From positions 1-50,207 of the forward strand of contig JAJPXQ010000091.1 in assembly GCA_021205385.1 (NCBI GenBank): a stretch of DNA of 50,207 nt. Reading direction: 5' to 3'. Each line of letters starts with the position of its first letter. The stretch's first letter is position 1. Below, piece by piece: positions 33,307 to 40,428 of this stretch. The translations under genes and the position numbers were made by a program. A model generated the notes under the pieces. The model made no database searches, was not told the DNA's origin, and was given only the letters and a program-made list of their open reading frames with translations. The DNA is from Lachnospiraceae bacterium (GTDB lineage: Bacteria; Bacillota; Clostridia; Lachnospirales; Lachnospiraceae).

Positions 33307-33373
33307 TTCAAAAACGGGAGCAAAAGGAAGCTGAAAAAAGCCAGAATTTACAGCGTTTCTTGTCCTGCTCCCT

Positions 33374-33430
33374 GCGACGATCTAAAAGAATTCTAAAATT
33401 CCTAAACAAAATTTGAAACAAATCTTAAAT
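33374..33430 (+). repeat. attR plus the displaced right end of long repeat copy B
   Basis: 33374-33406 matches attL at 31 of 33 positions (core 33379-33397). The following AT-rich stretch (to about 33430, with AAAATTTGAA) aligns with the tail of intact copy A at 21077-21105. Joining 25297 to 33398 rebuilds an uninterrupted repeat. Confidence 0.8.
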
Positions 33431-33471
33431 AGTTAGAGGTACAGTCCGGCGGAAATCCGGGAAAATATCCC

Positions 33472-33501
33472 TTGACAGAGTCGCGGAATCCGTGCTATGA
33501 T
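33472..33501 (+). promoter_or_regulatory. Promoter of the riboswitch-controlled transporter
   Basis: TTGACA (33472-33477), 18-bp spacer, TATGAT (33496-33501). The start site would fall right at the 5' edge of the aptamer. Confidence 0.75.
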
Positions 33502-33509
33502 GCGACGGA

Positions 33510-33598
33510 CATGAGGGAGTAGTTGGCACTTTCCAGTGTTGCAAGTCAACATACTGATCCTGAGAGGATCTGGCTTGTATGAAATAACGAGACTCATG
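33510..33598 (+). ncRNA. yybP-ykoY (Mn2+) riboswitch aptamer
   Basis: The closing P1 stem is CATGAG (33510-33515) with CTCATG (33593-33598). The conserved family segments lie inside it: GGGAGTAG on the 5' side and AACGAGACTC on the 3' side, with two stem-loop arms between. The class senses Mn2+ and usually turns on Mn exporters. Position, promoter, following terminator and a GDT1-family gene all agree. Confidence 0.8.
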
Positions 33599-33631
33599 TA
33601 TGGCACTGGCTGCCGTACATGGGATTGTGGA

Positions 33632-33664
33632 GGCAGCTGAATTGTTATCAGCTGTCATTTTTTA
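33632..33664 (+). terminator. Riboswitch expression platform (intrinsic terminator)
   Basis: GGCAGCTGA (33632-33640), 7-nt loop, TCAGCTGTC (33648-33656), then ATTTTTTAT. Upstream GGCTGCC (33608-33614) can pair with the GGCAGC half, giving an antiterminator. Mn binding would favour read-through. Confidence 0.75.
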
Positions 33665-33691
33665 TGGCGGCATACATGAGGAGGAATGCTT

Positions 33692-34369
33692 ATGTTACTG
33701 TTTTTCCAGATCCTGTTTACGATGTTTATCGCGGAGATGGGCGATAAGACACAGCTTCTGATGATCGCAATGACTTCCCGTTACAAGCTGCGGGATATCA
33801 TCATCGGAACTGCCGCTTCCATTCTGGCGCTGAACGCGATTGCAGTCGGCCTGGGGGCGGTGATCAGCGAGTTTATCCCCGGCTGGCTGATCAAGATCGT
33901 CGCTGCGGTCGCCTTCTTCTATTTCGCATGGTCCAGCCTGAGGCAGGAAGATGAGGAAGAGGAAGAAGCCGCTGCGAAGGAAGGACATCCGATTCGCGTT
34001 ATCTTTGGAACCTTCTTTCTCGCGGAACTCGGCGATAAGACACAGCTGACCGCCATCGCTTTCGCCGCGAATACTGGCCTTCAGCAGGCACTCAGCGTGT
34101 GGCTGGCATGTTCCATCGGCCTTTTTGCCGCAGATCTGGTCGGCATGATGGCGGGATATCTGCTGGGGAGCAAGATGCCGAAGGGTTTCCTGAATACGCT
34201 GGCTTTTATTATTTTTGCAGTGTTCGGATTTACCACAATGGCAGAGGGCGCGGGCCTGCTGCTGGGTGAGGGAATGATTCGTTGGTATATTGCCATAGCT
34301 GCGGCTGCTGTGTTCGCCGTGGCATGTTTTATTACCTGGAGAAAACACAGCGGATGTCCTAATCCATAA
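33692..34369 (+). CDS. GDT1/TMEM165 (UPF0016) family Mn2+ exporter
   Basis: 225 aa from ATG 33692; GAGGAGG lies at proper distance, while ATG 33686 is too close to it. Six membrane helices in two repeats, each with the family motif: AEMGDKTQLLMIAM near residue 15 and AELGDKTQLTAIAF near 115. An acidic/Glu-rich cytoplasmic loop (RQEDEEEEEAAAKEG) joins them. Homologues such as MneA export Mn2+. The yybP-ykoY riboswitch upstream strongly supports Mn homeostasis. Its 3' end overlaps the convergent deacetylase gene by 11 bp. Confidence 0.92.
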   Translation: MLLFFQILFTMFIAEMGDKTQLLMIAMTSRYKLRDIIIGTAASILALNAIAVGLGAVISEFIPGWLIKIVAAVAFFYFAWSSLRQEDEEEEEAAAKEGHPIRVIFGTFFLAELGDKTQLTAIAFAANTGLQQALSVWLACSIGLFAADLVGMMAGYLLGSKMPKGFLNTLAFIIFAVFGFTTMAEGAGLLLGEGMIRWYIAIAAAAVFAVACFITWRKHSGCPNP

Positions 34370-35084
34370 TGACCTGATCTACCGTTACAAATTCAAAACC
34401 TTCGGCCTGCAGGAGCGGGATGATCCGTTCCACAGCCTGTACAGTGCTCTCGTAGCTGTCATGCATCAGGATGATATCATTTTCGGACGCTTCTTCTGCG
34501 ACCTGCTCCACGATCCGGTCGACATTTTCAGTCGTCCAGTCGAGCGTATCGATGCTCCACATGACGGGGATCAGGTCGAGCTCATCCTCGAGATCCGGAT
34601 TCCAGGTGCCGAACGGGGGACGGACATACTCCGTCCCCTGACCGGTCAGCTCCTCGATGAGCTCACTGGTCTCCAGAATCTCCGCACGTGCTTCCTCGAG
34701 GGAAAGTGTCGTGATCTGTACGTGATGCCAGGTGTGGTTGCCGATCAGGTGGCCCTGCGCTGCGATTTCCTTTACAATATCCCCATATAATTCTACATTT
34801 TCCCCCAGTAAGAAGAAGGTGGCCGGGACATTTTCCCGCGCGAGGACTTCCAGCATCAGCGGCGTACAGACAGGGTGCGGGCCGTCGTCGAAAGTCAGAG
34901 CGATGCGTTTTGTCTCTGCATTGTCTGCAGCAATTATGGCCATTGCACTTTCTTCGCCGGGCGTTGCCGCGGACATGGCAACCGGTGTTCCGTCACTTCC
35001 GTTTTCCCATAATATTTCCCCGTACAATCCGACACAGATACCGCAAAGGATCAGCGCTGTCAGCGCGGAACACCATCGTCTCAT
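34359..35084 (-). CDS. Secreted/anchored polysaccharide deacetylase (NodB fold)
   Basis: 241 aa from ATG 35084, which has GGGGAG 7 nt upstream; an in-frame ATG at 35108 is less likely. An N-terminal hydrophobic signal-anchor (MRRWCSALTALILCGICVGL) is followed by the NodB domain: TFDDGPHP (catalytic and metal Asp), HTWHHVQ (metal His pair), RPPFGTWN, WSIDTLDW and a final LMHDSYEST. It probably removes acetyl groups from peptidoglycan or another wall polymer, as PdaA/PgdA-type enzymes do. Catalytic residues are intact. Confidence 0.92.
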   Translation of the reverse strand: MRRWCSALTALILCGICVGLYGEILWENGSDGTPVAMSAATPGEESAMAIIAADNAETKRIALTFDDGPHPVCTPLMLEVLARENVPATFFLLGENVELYGDIVKEIAAQGHLIGNHTWHHVQITTLSLEEARAEILETSELIEELTGQGTEYVRPPFGTWNPDLEDELDLIPVMWSIDTLDWTTENVDRIVEQVAEEASENDIILMHDSYESTVQAVERIIPLLQAEGFEFVTVDQVIMD

Positions 35085-35255
35085 GGCAGCTCCCCTCTTT
35101 CCCATCATTTCAGTCTATGCTGATGCAGCACATATCATGAGAGCGTCCGCCTGCAGCAGGCCGATGTCAACCTTCCGGTATCGGGCAGATATTTACGAAA
35201 AAGCCAAGTTATTGTAATGGCATTTGCATGGTTCAGGCGAAAAAAGCGGTGAGGA

Positions 35256-36557
35256 TCACAGGAGTTCTTTTGTTTTTCGTACAAGATACAGCGGAAGATT
35301 GGTAATAGACCCGTTTTTCCGATACCCGCGCTTCGAAAACCGAATCGCGTATTCAGGCTGATGATCGGCAACATATCTTTTAAAGGATGGCGCTGACTTA
35401 TCTTCCCCTCCTTTTGCTTCCACAGGGATAATCTCCGTCCCATACTGAAGCACAAAATCAATCTCACTGTTTTTGTCGGAGAAATAATGCGGTTCCACTT
35501 CAAACTGCCCGCGAAGCTGCTGCAAAATAAAGTTTTCCGTCAGCGGTCCCTTGAACTGATAGTCTGATTTCAGAAGAATCGCGCTGTTGTCAATACCAGC
35601 CATGTGCTTTAGCAGACCGGTATCAAACACAAAGAGTTTAAACTGGTCGAGTTTGTCAAAGGCGGAAAGTGGATGTTCCATTTTTGAAACATTATAGACG
35701 CGGTTCAGCATACCGGCGGAGACAAGCCATTCGATGGCTTCCTCAAAATCACGCGCCCTGCCGCCTTCGCGGACTGCGCCATACATGAATTTTTCATTGG
35801 GCTTGGCAAGCTGGGTCACGATACTGCGGAAAACCATGAGGATGCGTCCACTGTTGATTTTACCGTTATGCTTGGAAAAGTCATTCTCATAAATGGCGAT
35901 AAGCTCCCGCTGTATCTGACTGATTTTTGCCGGGTCTTTGTACTTGATCCAGGAAGCCACGCATTCAGGCATCCCGCCGATAATGAGATAGTTATTGTAC
36001 GCTTCCAGCAGGCGGTTATGAAAAATATCCTCGATCGTCTGTCCTTTCTGAATACTATCGTAATACCTGTAAAGTGCCGGGTCAGTCGCCTCCAGAAATT
36101 CATCAAAGGCAAGCGGATACAGTTCCAGCAGATTCACCATTCCCACCGGATAAGATTTCGGCTGCGCAAGCAGGGTGCCGAGCAGACTGCCCGCCGCGAT
36201 CACATGATAGTCGTTTGCTTTTTCTTTAAAATATTTAAGCGTATTCAATGCCTCGGGGCATTCCTGTATTTCATCGAACAGGATCAGCGTTTTTCCAGGA
36301 AGAATCTTCTGTCCGACGATCATAGAAAGCAATTCGATGATCCGTTGAGGATTTTTATTTGTTTCAAATATGGATTTCAATTCATCCTCTTCATCGAAAT
36401 TAAAATAGACATAACTTTCATAGCAGGACTGACCGAACTCTTTCATGAGCCATGTTTTGCCGACCTGGCGTGCGCCCTTTAACACCAGCGGCTTGCGAGA
36501 GTCACTGGATTTCCAGTCTATTAAATCCTGAAGAGCACTTCGTTTCAAGTAAATCAC
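35256..36557 (-). CDS. DUF4143-type AAA ATPase (second of three)
   Basis: About 433 aa. The frame opens at 36620, but TATACT at 36584-36579 lies inside that extension and looks like its promoter, so translation likely begins at GTG 36557 (or TTG 36548). Walker A KGARQVGKTWL, Walker B LILFDEIQECPEAL, and a C-terminal nuclease-like core EIDFVLQYG...IIPVEAKGG that keeps the Glu-x-Lys. The family's function is not established. It is AT-richer than the adjacent core genes. Confidence 0.85.
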   Translation of the reverse strand: MIYLKRSALQDLIDWKSSDSRKPLVLKGARQVGKTWLMKEFGQSCYESYVYFNFDEEDELKSIFETNKNPQRIIELLSMIVGQKILPGKTLILFDEIQECPEALNTLKYFKEKANDYHVIAAGSLLGTLLAQPKSYPVGMVNLLELYPLAFDEFLEATDPALYRYYDSIQKGQTIEDIFHNRLLEAYNNYLIIGGMPECVASWIKYKDPAKISQIQRELIAIYENDFSKHNGKINSGRILMVFRSIVTQLAKPNEKFMYGAVREGGRARDFEEAIEWLVSAGMLNRVYNVSKMEHPLSAFDKLDQFKLFVFDTGLLKHMAGIDNSAILLKSDYQFKGPLTENFILQQLRGQFEVEPHYFSDKNSEIDFVLQYGTEIIPVEAKGGEDKSAPSFKRYVADHQPEYAIRFSKRGYRKNGSITNLPLYLVRKTKELL

Positions 36558-36682
36558 CGACCTTTCCCGGTTACTGATAGTATAACACGTTTTTCTGGAT
36601 TTACAAAATGAATTTTGCACATTTTTCTTTGAAAATTGAATTCAAAAACACACATTTTTCTTCTTTTATGGATAAGCGGTGC

Positions 36683-36696
36683 ACATGTATACATGT
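36683..36696. promoter_or_regulatory. Perfect palindrome upstream of the 5-oxoproline operon promoter
   Basis: ACATGTATACATGT, a 14-bp perfect palindrome ending 11 bp before the -35 box. The TGTATACA centre recalls GntR-type operators; no regulator gene is in this operon. Confidence 0.5.
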
Positions 36697-36707
36697 ATAA
36701 AAAAATA

Positions 36708-36736
36708 TTGACACTCATCCCGATTTACAATATAAT
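36708..36736 (+). promoter_or_regulatory. Consensus promoter of the transporter-pxp-acc operon
   Basis: TTGACA (36708-36713), 17 bp, TATAAT (36731-36736): a perfect sigma-A match. It leaves a leader of about 125 nt with an AAAGAGTA/TACTCTTT stem (about 36765-36812), which could be a regulatory fold. No known riboswitch was recognised. Confidence 0.85.
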
Positions 36737-36868
36737 AAAATCAAATTTAAAATTTCAGAAAAAAGACAAAGAGTACACGAAGGCGTGACGATATGCTGTT
36801 TGTATACTCTTTCTTTATAAATTGGAATTTTAAAGAAGAAATCCACAGGTTTAAAAGGAGGAAATGCT

Positions 36869-38089
36869 ATGAGTGAAAACAAGAAAAAAGCCGCGGGCGG
36901 CGGAGCGATTTTAGGAGCCGCGTTCCTGATGGCGACGTCTGCGATCGGACCGGGCTTCCTGACGCAGACCGCGACCTTTACGAGCAGTCTGGGAGCGAGC
37001 TTCGGTTTTGTCGTGCTGGTGGCGGTCATCCTGTCGGCGATCGCGCAGCTGAATATCTGGAAGGTGCTGTGCGGCACGGGATACAGAGGACAGGATATCG
37101 CGAATAAGCTGCTTCCTGGTCTCGGCTACTTTGTATCGTTCATGATCGTGCTTGGCGGTCTCGTATTCAATATCGGAAATGTCGGCGGTGGCGGCCTCGG
37201 ACTGAACACGCTGTTTGGCCTTCCCCTGAAGGCGGGTTATGTCGTGGCGGCAGCGATCGCGATCCTGGTCTTCTGCCTGAAGAACGCGAAGGCGGCCATG
37301 GACACGCTGACCAAGGTGCTCGGAGGCATCATGATCGTCGTGATCCTGGTGATCATCTTCGTCGTGCAGCCCCCGGTTGGAGAAGCGCTGAAGAATACCT
37401 TCATGCCTTCGTCCGGTCTCACCGCGACCTTTGACCCGATCCTGACGATCCTCGGCGGCACGGTTGGCGGATACATCACCTTCGCGGGCGCGCACCGCCT
37501 GATCGATGCGGGTGTCACCGGCGAGGAGAACAAAGGGGAGATCCAGAAGAGCTCCGTTATGGGAATCATCGTGGCTGCGGTTGTCCGTGTGCTGCTGTTC
37601 CTGGCTATCTTAGGTGTTATCGCGAAGAACGCCGGTGTTACGCTGGATTCCAGCAACCCGGTTGCGGACGCGTTCCTGCTGGGCGCGGGCCAGATCGGTT
37701 ATCGCTTCGCGGGCCTGGTGCTGAGCTGTGCAGCTGTCACCTCTATCATCGGTGCGGCTTACACCTCGGTCTCCTTCCTGAAGACTTTCAATAAGAACAT
37801 TGACGCGCATGAGAATCAGTGGGTGATCGGCTTCATCGTCGTCTCCACCATCATCATGCTTCTGGTCGGCACGACGCCGGCAGTGCTGCTGGTATTCGCG
37901 GGTGCGTTCAACGGCCTGATTCTTCCGATCACGCTGCTGATCTGCCTGATCGCAGCGAAGAATAAGAAGATCGTCGGCGACAGCTTCAGCTACTCGAACG
38001 TCCTGTGGGTGCTGGGCCTGATCGTGGTTGTGATCTCCGGTTATCTCGGAATCACCACTTTCGTCAGCAAGATTGCGGGCCTGTTCTAA
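36869..38089 (+). CDS. NRAMP-like transporter of the 5-oxoproline operon (YcsG-like)
   Basis: 406 aa, about eleven membrane helices, related to the NRAMP superfamily. The helix 1 region reads ATSAIGPGFLTQTATFTSS. Canonical metal-transporting NRAMPs have DPGN there, and that motif is absent, so metal transport is doubtful. B. subtilis YcsG, a member of this branch, sits beside ycsF and kipIA. Linkage suggests import of 5-oxoproline or a related acid. AGGAGG precedes ATG 36869. It is first in the operon. Confidence 0.85.
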   Translation: MSENKKKAAGGGAILGAAFLMATSAIGPGFLTQTATFTSSLGASFGFVVLVAVILSAIAQLNIWKVLCGTGYRGQDIANKLLPGLGYFVSFMIVLGGLVFNIGNVGGGGLGLNTLFGLPLKAGYVVAAAIAILVFCLKNAKAAMDTLTKVLGGIMIVVILVIIFVVQPPVGEALKNTFMPSSGLTATFDPILTILGGTVGGYITFAGAHRLIDAGVTGEENKGEIQKSSVMGIIVAAVVRVLLFLAILGVIAKNAGVTLDSSNPVADAFLLGAGQIGYRFAGLVLSCAAVTSIIGAAYTSVSFLKTFNKNIDAHENQWVIGFIVVSTIIMLLVGTTPAVLLVFAGAFNGLILPITLLICLIAAKNKKIVGDSFSYSNVLWVLGLIVVVISGYLGITTFVSKIAGLF

Positions 38090-38113
38090 ATTTCATGACA
38101 TGTGTGAGTGTGG

Positions 38114-38136
38114 GGAGGGTGTGAACAGCACCCTCC
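38114..38136 (+). other. Stem-loop between the transporter and pxpB
   Basis: GGAGGGTG (38114-38121), 7-nt loop, CACCCTCC (38129-38136), followed by TTAT rather than a T run. Probably an mRNA-processing or attenuation hairpin that sets expression of downstream genes apart. Confidence 0.5.
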
Positions 38137-38155
38137 TTATGCGTAGGAGGACAAA

Positions 38156-38884
38156 ATGCAGAATATAAAAATTGTGGCGGCAGGGGATTCCTCCATCCTG
38201 ATCGAGTTCGGCAGCGAGATCAACCCGGAGATCAACCGGAAGATCACTTCGACGGTGCAGCTGATCCGGGCGCAGCAGATCGAGGGTATCGTGGATATGA
38301 TCCCTGCATTCTGCTCGCTTCTGATCAATTACGATCCGCGGATTATCACTTATGATAGGATACAGAGCCGCATGGCCGAGCTGGTGAAAATGGATGTGAA
38401 AGCCTCGGCGCAGAAGAAAAAGGTATTCGAGATCCCTGTCTGTTACGGTGGGGACTTTGGGCCGGACATCGAGAATATTGCCGCGAACGCGGGACTCAGC
38501 GTGGAGGAAGTGATAAAGATTCATTCTTCCAGCGATTATCTTATCTATATGCTGGGTTTTCTTCCCGGCTTCTGTTATCTGGGAGGTCTGGATGAGCGCA
38601 TTCACACGCCGCGGCTCGCGAATCCGCGTGTGAAGATTCCGGCGGGCAGCGTCGGGATCGGCGGTTCTCAGACAGGAATCTACCCTCTCGATTCCCCAGG
38701 CGGCTGGCAGCTTATGGGCCTGACTCCGGTGAAGACCTATGATCCGGACCGTGAGACACCGATTCTTCTGGAAGCCGGGGATTATATCCGTTTCGTCCCG
38801 ATCGACCGGGAGGAGTTTGACAGGATCAAAGAGCTTGTGGACAAGAATGAATACGAGTGTGTGATCCGGGAAGGGGAGGTGTAG
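38156..38884 (+). CDS. pxpB: 5-oxoprolinase subunit B (KipI/AHS1)
   Basis: 242 aa, full-length allophanate-hydrolase-subunit-1 fold. Characteristic motifs: LGFLPGFCYLGGLDERIHTPR, then PAGSVGIGGSQTGIYPLDSPGGW. With PxpC and PxpA it forms the ATP-dependent prokaryotic 5-oxoprolinase that opens pyroglutamate to glutamate. B. subtilis KipI also inhibits the KinA kinase. TAGGAGG precedes ATG 38156. The pxpC ATG comes 1 bp after its stop. Confidence 0.92.
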   Translation: MQNIKIVAAGDSSILIEFGSEINPEINRKITSTVQLIRAQQIEGIVDMIPAFCSLLINYDPRIITYDRIQSRMAELVKMDVKASAQKKKVFEIPVCYGGDFGPDIENIAANAGLSVEEVIKIHSSSDYLIYMLGFLPGFCYLGGLDERIHTPRLANPRVKIPAGSVGIGGSQTGIYPLDSPGGWQLMGLTPVKTYDPDRETPILLEAGDYIRFVPIDREEFDRIKELVDKNEYECVIREGEV

Positions 38885-38885
38885 C

Positions 38886-39890
38886 ATGGGAATTCGCATA
38901 TTGAAAGGCGGCATGCTGACCACGGTGCAGGACCTGGGGCGCGCGGGCTATCAGAGCCAGGGCTTCAGCGTTGCGGGCGTCATGGATGTACGTTCCTTCA
39001 AGATCGCCAACCTCCTGCTGGACAATCCGGAGAATGAGGTGGTGCTGGAATTCACGCTGATCGGACCGATGGTGGAATTTACTTCGATCTCGATTGTCGC
39101 GATCACGGGCGGGGACTTTCAGCCAACGGTAAATGGGGAACCGGTGGAGATGTACAAGGCGCTTTACATGAAGAAGGGAGATATCCTGAAATTCGGCAGT
39201 GCGCGGACAGGCAGCCGGGGGTATCTGGCTTTCGGCAGTTACCTCGACGTGCCGGTCGTGATGGGCAGCCGCTGTACGAACCTCAAGAGTCGTCAGGGCG
39301 GCTTCAAGGGCAGGAAGCTCGAAGCAGGAGATTATATTCATTTCCGGAAGAAATGCCAGTATCTGCCATTTTTCCTGTCGAGGAAGCTGGATCTCCATGA
39401 GTTCGACCAGAATGAAGCGGAGCTGCGCGTCGTGATGGGACCGCAGGACGACCGTTTCAGCAAGCAGGGAATCGAGACCTTTCTGAACAGCGAATACACG
39501 GTGACCAGCGACTTTGACCGTATGGGTTGTCGTCTCGACGGGCCGTTCATCGCGCCGAAGGAGACCTCGGATATCATTTCAGACGGGATTGCTTTTGGCT
39601 CGGTGCAGGTGCCCTCACACGGCAAGCCGATCATTCTGCTGGCGGACCGGCAGACGACCGGCGGCTACGCGAAGATCGCCACGGTGGCGAGCGTAGACAT
39701 CCCGAAGCTCGTGCAGCGCAAGACCGACCATAAGATCCGTTTCCGCGCGATCACGGTCGAGGAGGCGCAGAAGCTCTATATGGAGGAACTGCGGGAACTG
39801 GACGAGATGCGGAAGGTGATTCACAAGCCCTGCAAGGAAGTGCTGGAGTGCAGACTGCCCGCCAAACGGCTGGCAAAGCTGTTTGAGTAG
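38886..39890 (+). CDS. pxpC: 5-oxoprolinase subunit C (KipA/AHS2)
   Basis: 334 aa, allophanate-hydrolase-subunit-2 fold. Starts IRILKGGMLTTVQDLGRAGY, the hallmark N-terminus, and contains GYLAFGS, RVVMGPQDDRFSKQGI and the C-terminal PILLADRQTTGGYAKIATV-type segment. Partner of PxpB. GGGGAGGTG from the end of pxpB serves as ribosome binding site. Confidence 0.92.
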   Translation: MGIRILKGGMLTTVQDLGRAGYQSQGFSVAGVMDVRSFKIANLLLDNPENEVVLEFTLIGPMVEFTSISIVAITGGDFQPTVNGEPVEMYKALYMKKGDILKFGSARTGSRGYLAFGSYLDVPVVMGSRCTNLKSRQGGFKGRKLEAGDYIHFRKKCQYLPFFLSRKLDLHEFDQNEAELRVVMGPQDDRFSKQGIETFLNSEYTVTSDFDRMGCRLDGPFIAPKETSDIISDGIAFGSVQVPSHGKPIILLADRQTTGGYAKIATVASVDIPKLVQRKTDHKIRFRAITVEEAQKLYMEELRELDEMRKVIHKPCKEVLECRLPAKRLAKLFE

Positions 39891-39918
39891 AGAACTCAGA
39901 AGGAGGAGAATAAAATAT

Positions 39919-40416
39919 ATGAATCTCGAGAAAATAGAAGGCCTGGTAAAAATTATAGAAGAGTCGTCGCTGAATGAGTTCACCTACGAGGAGGGCGACG
40001 TGAAGATCACGATGAGCAAGCTCGATCATCCGAAGGGACCGCATCCGGGCGGCCCCGCTCCGATGCCGATGCCTTACCCGGTGCCGATGATGCAGCCGAT
40101 GGGCGGCGCGATGCCGATGGAGGGCATGGCCCCGGCAGCACCCGCAGCAGCGCCGGAGGAGAAGAAGGAGGAAGAACCGCTGTTCATCACCTCCCCGATC
40201 GTCGGCACCTTCTATTCTGCGCCGGCGCCGGACGCGCCCGCATTCGTGAAGGTGGGAGATCAGGTGAAGAACGGCGCGACCGTCTGCATCCTGGAGGCGA
40301 TGAAGCTGATGAATGAGATCCAGTGCGAGTATGACTGCCAGATCGAGGCGGTACTGGTCAGCAATGAGCAGAAGGTAGAATACGGCCAGCCCCTGTTTCG
40401 CGTGAAGCGTCTGTAA
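39919..40416 (+). CDS. accB: Biotin carboxyl carrier protein (AccB-like)
   Basis: 165 aa from ATG 39919, with GGAGGAG upstream; the frame extends to 39883 through the end of pxpC. An N-terminal helix (NLEKIEGLVKIIEESSLNEF) is followed by a Pro/Met/Ala-rich linker (~50-90). The biotinyl domain has EAMKLMNEI with the biotin-accepting Lys, and SPIVGTFYSAP. Such proteins normally serve acetyl-CoA carboxylase, but no accA/accD is near. Setting within pxpABC suggests service to this operon. Confidence 0.92.
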   Translation: MNLEKIEGLVKIIEESSLNEFTYEEGDVKITMSKLDHPKGPHPGGPAPMPMPYPVPMMQPMGGAMPMEGMAPAAPAAAPEEKKEEEPLFITSPIVGTFYSAPAPDAPAFVKVGDQVKNGATVCILEAMKLMNEIQCEYDCQIEAVLVSNEQKVEYGQPLFRVKRL

Positions 40417-40428
40417 AGGAGGTCCTCT

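Larger units (their letters stand above)
25279..33397 (+). mobile_element. 8.1-kb integrated element, phage-satellite-like
   Basis: Bounded by 19-bp identical att cores. Order: excisionase-like protein, HTH protein, replisome organiser, helicase-loader-like protein, HTH (terminase-small-like), three unknown or zinc-type proteins, YafQ-type toxin and antitoxin, ribbon-helix-helix regulator, several very small coupled ORFs, tyrosine integrase. All run rightward except the toxin-antitoxin and regulator genes. No capsid, portal, large terminase, tail, lysis, relaxase or conjugation gene is seen. That set fits a phage satellite or a stripped prophage better than a conjugative element. Terminators stand near both ends (25332-25362 and 33235-33265). 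Confidence 0.8.
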
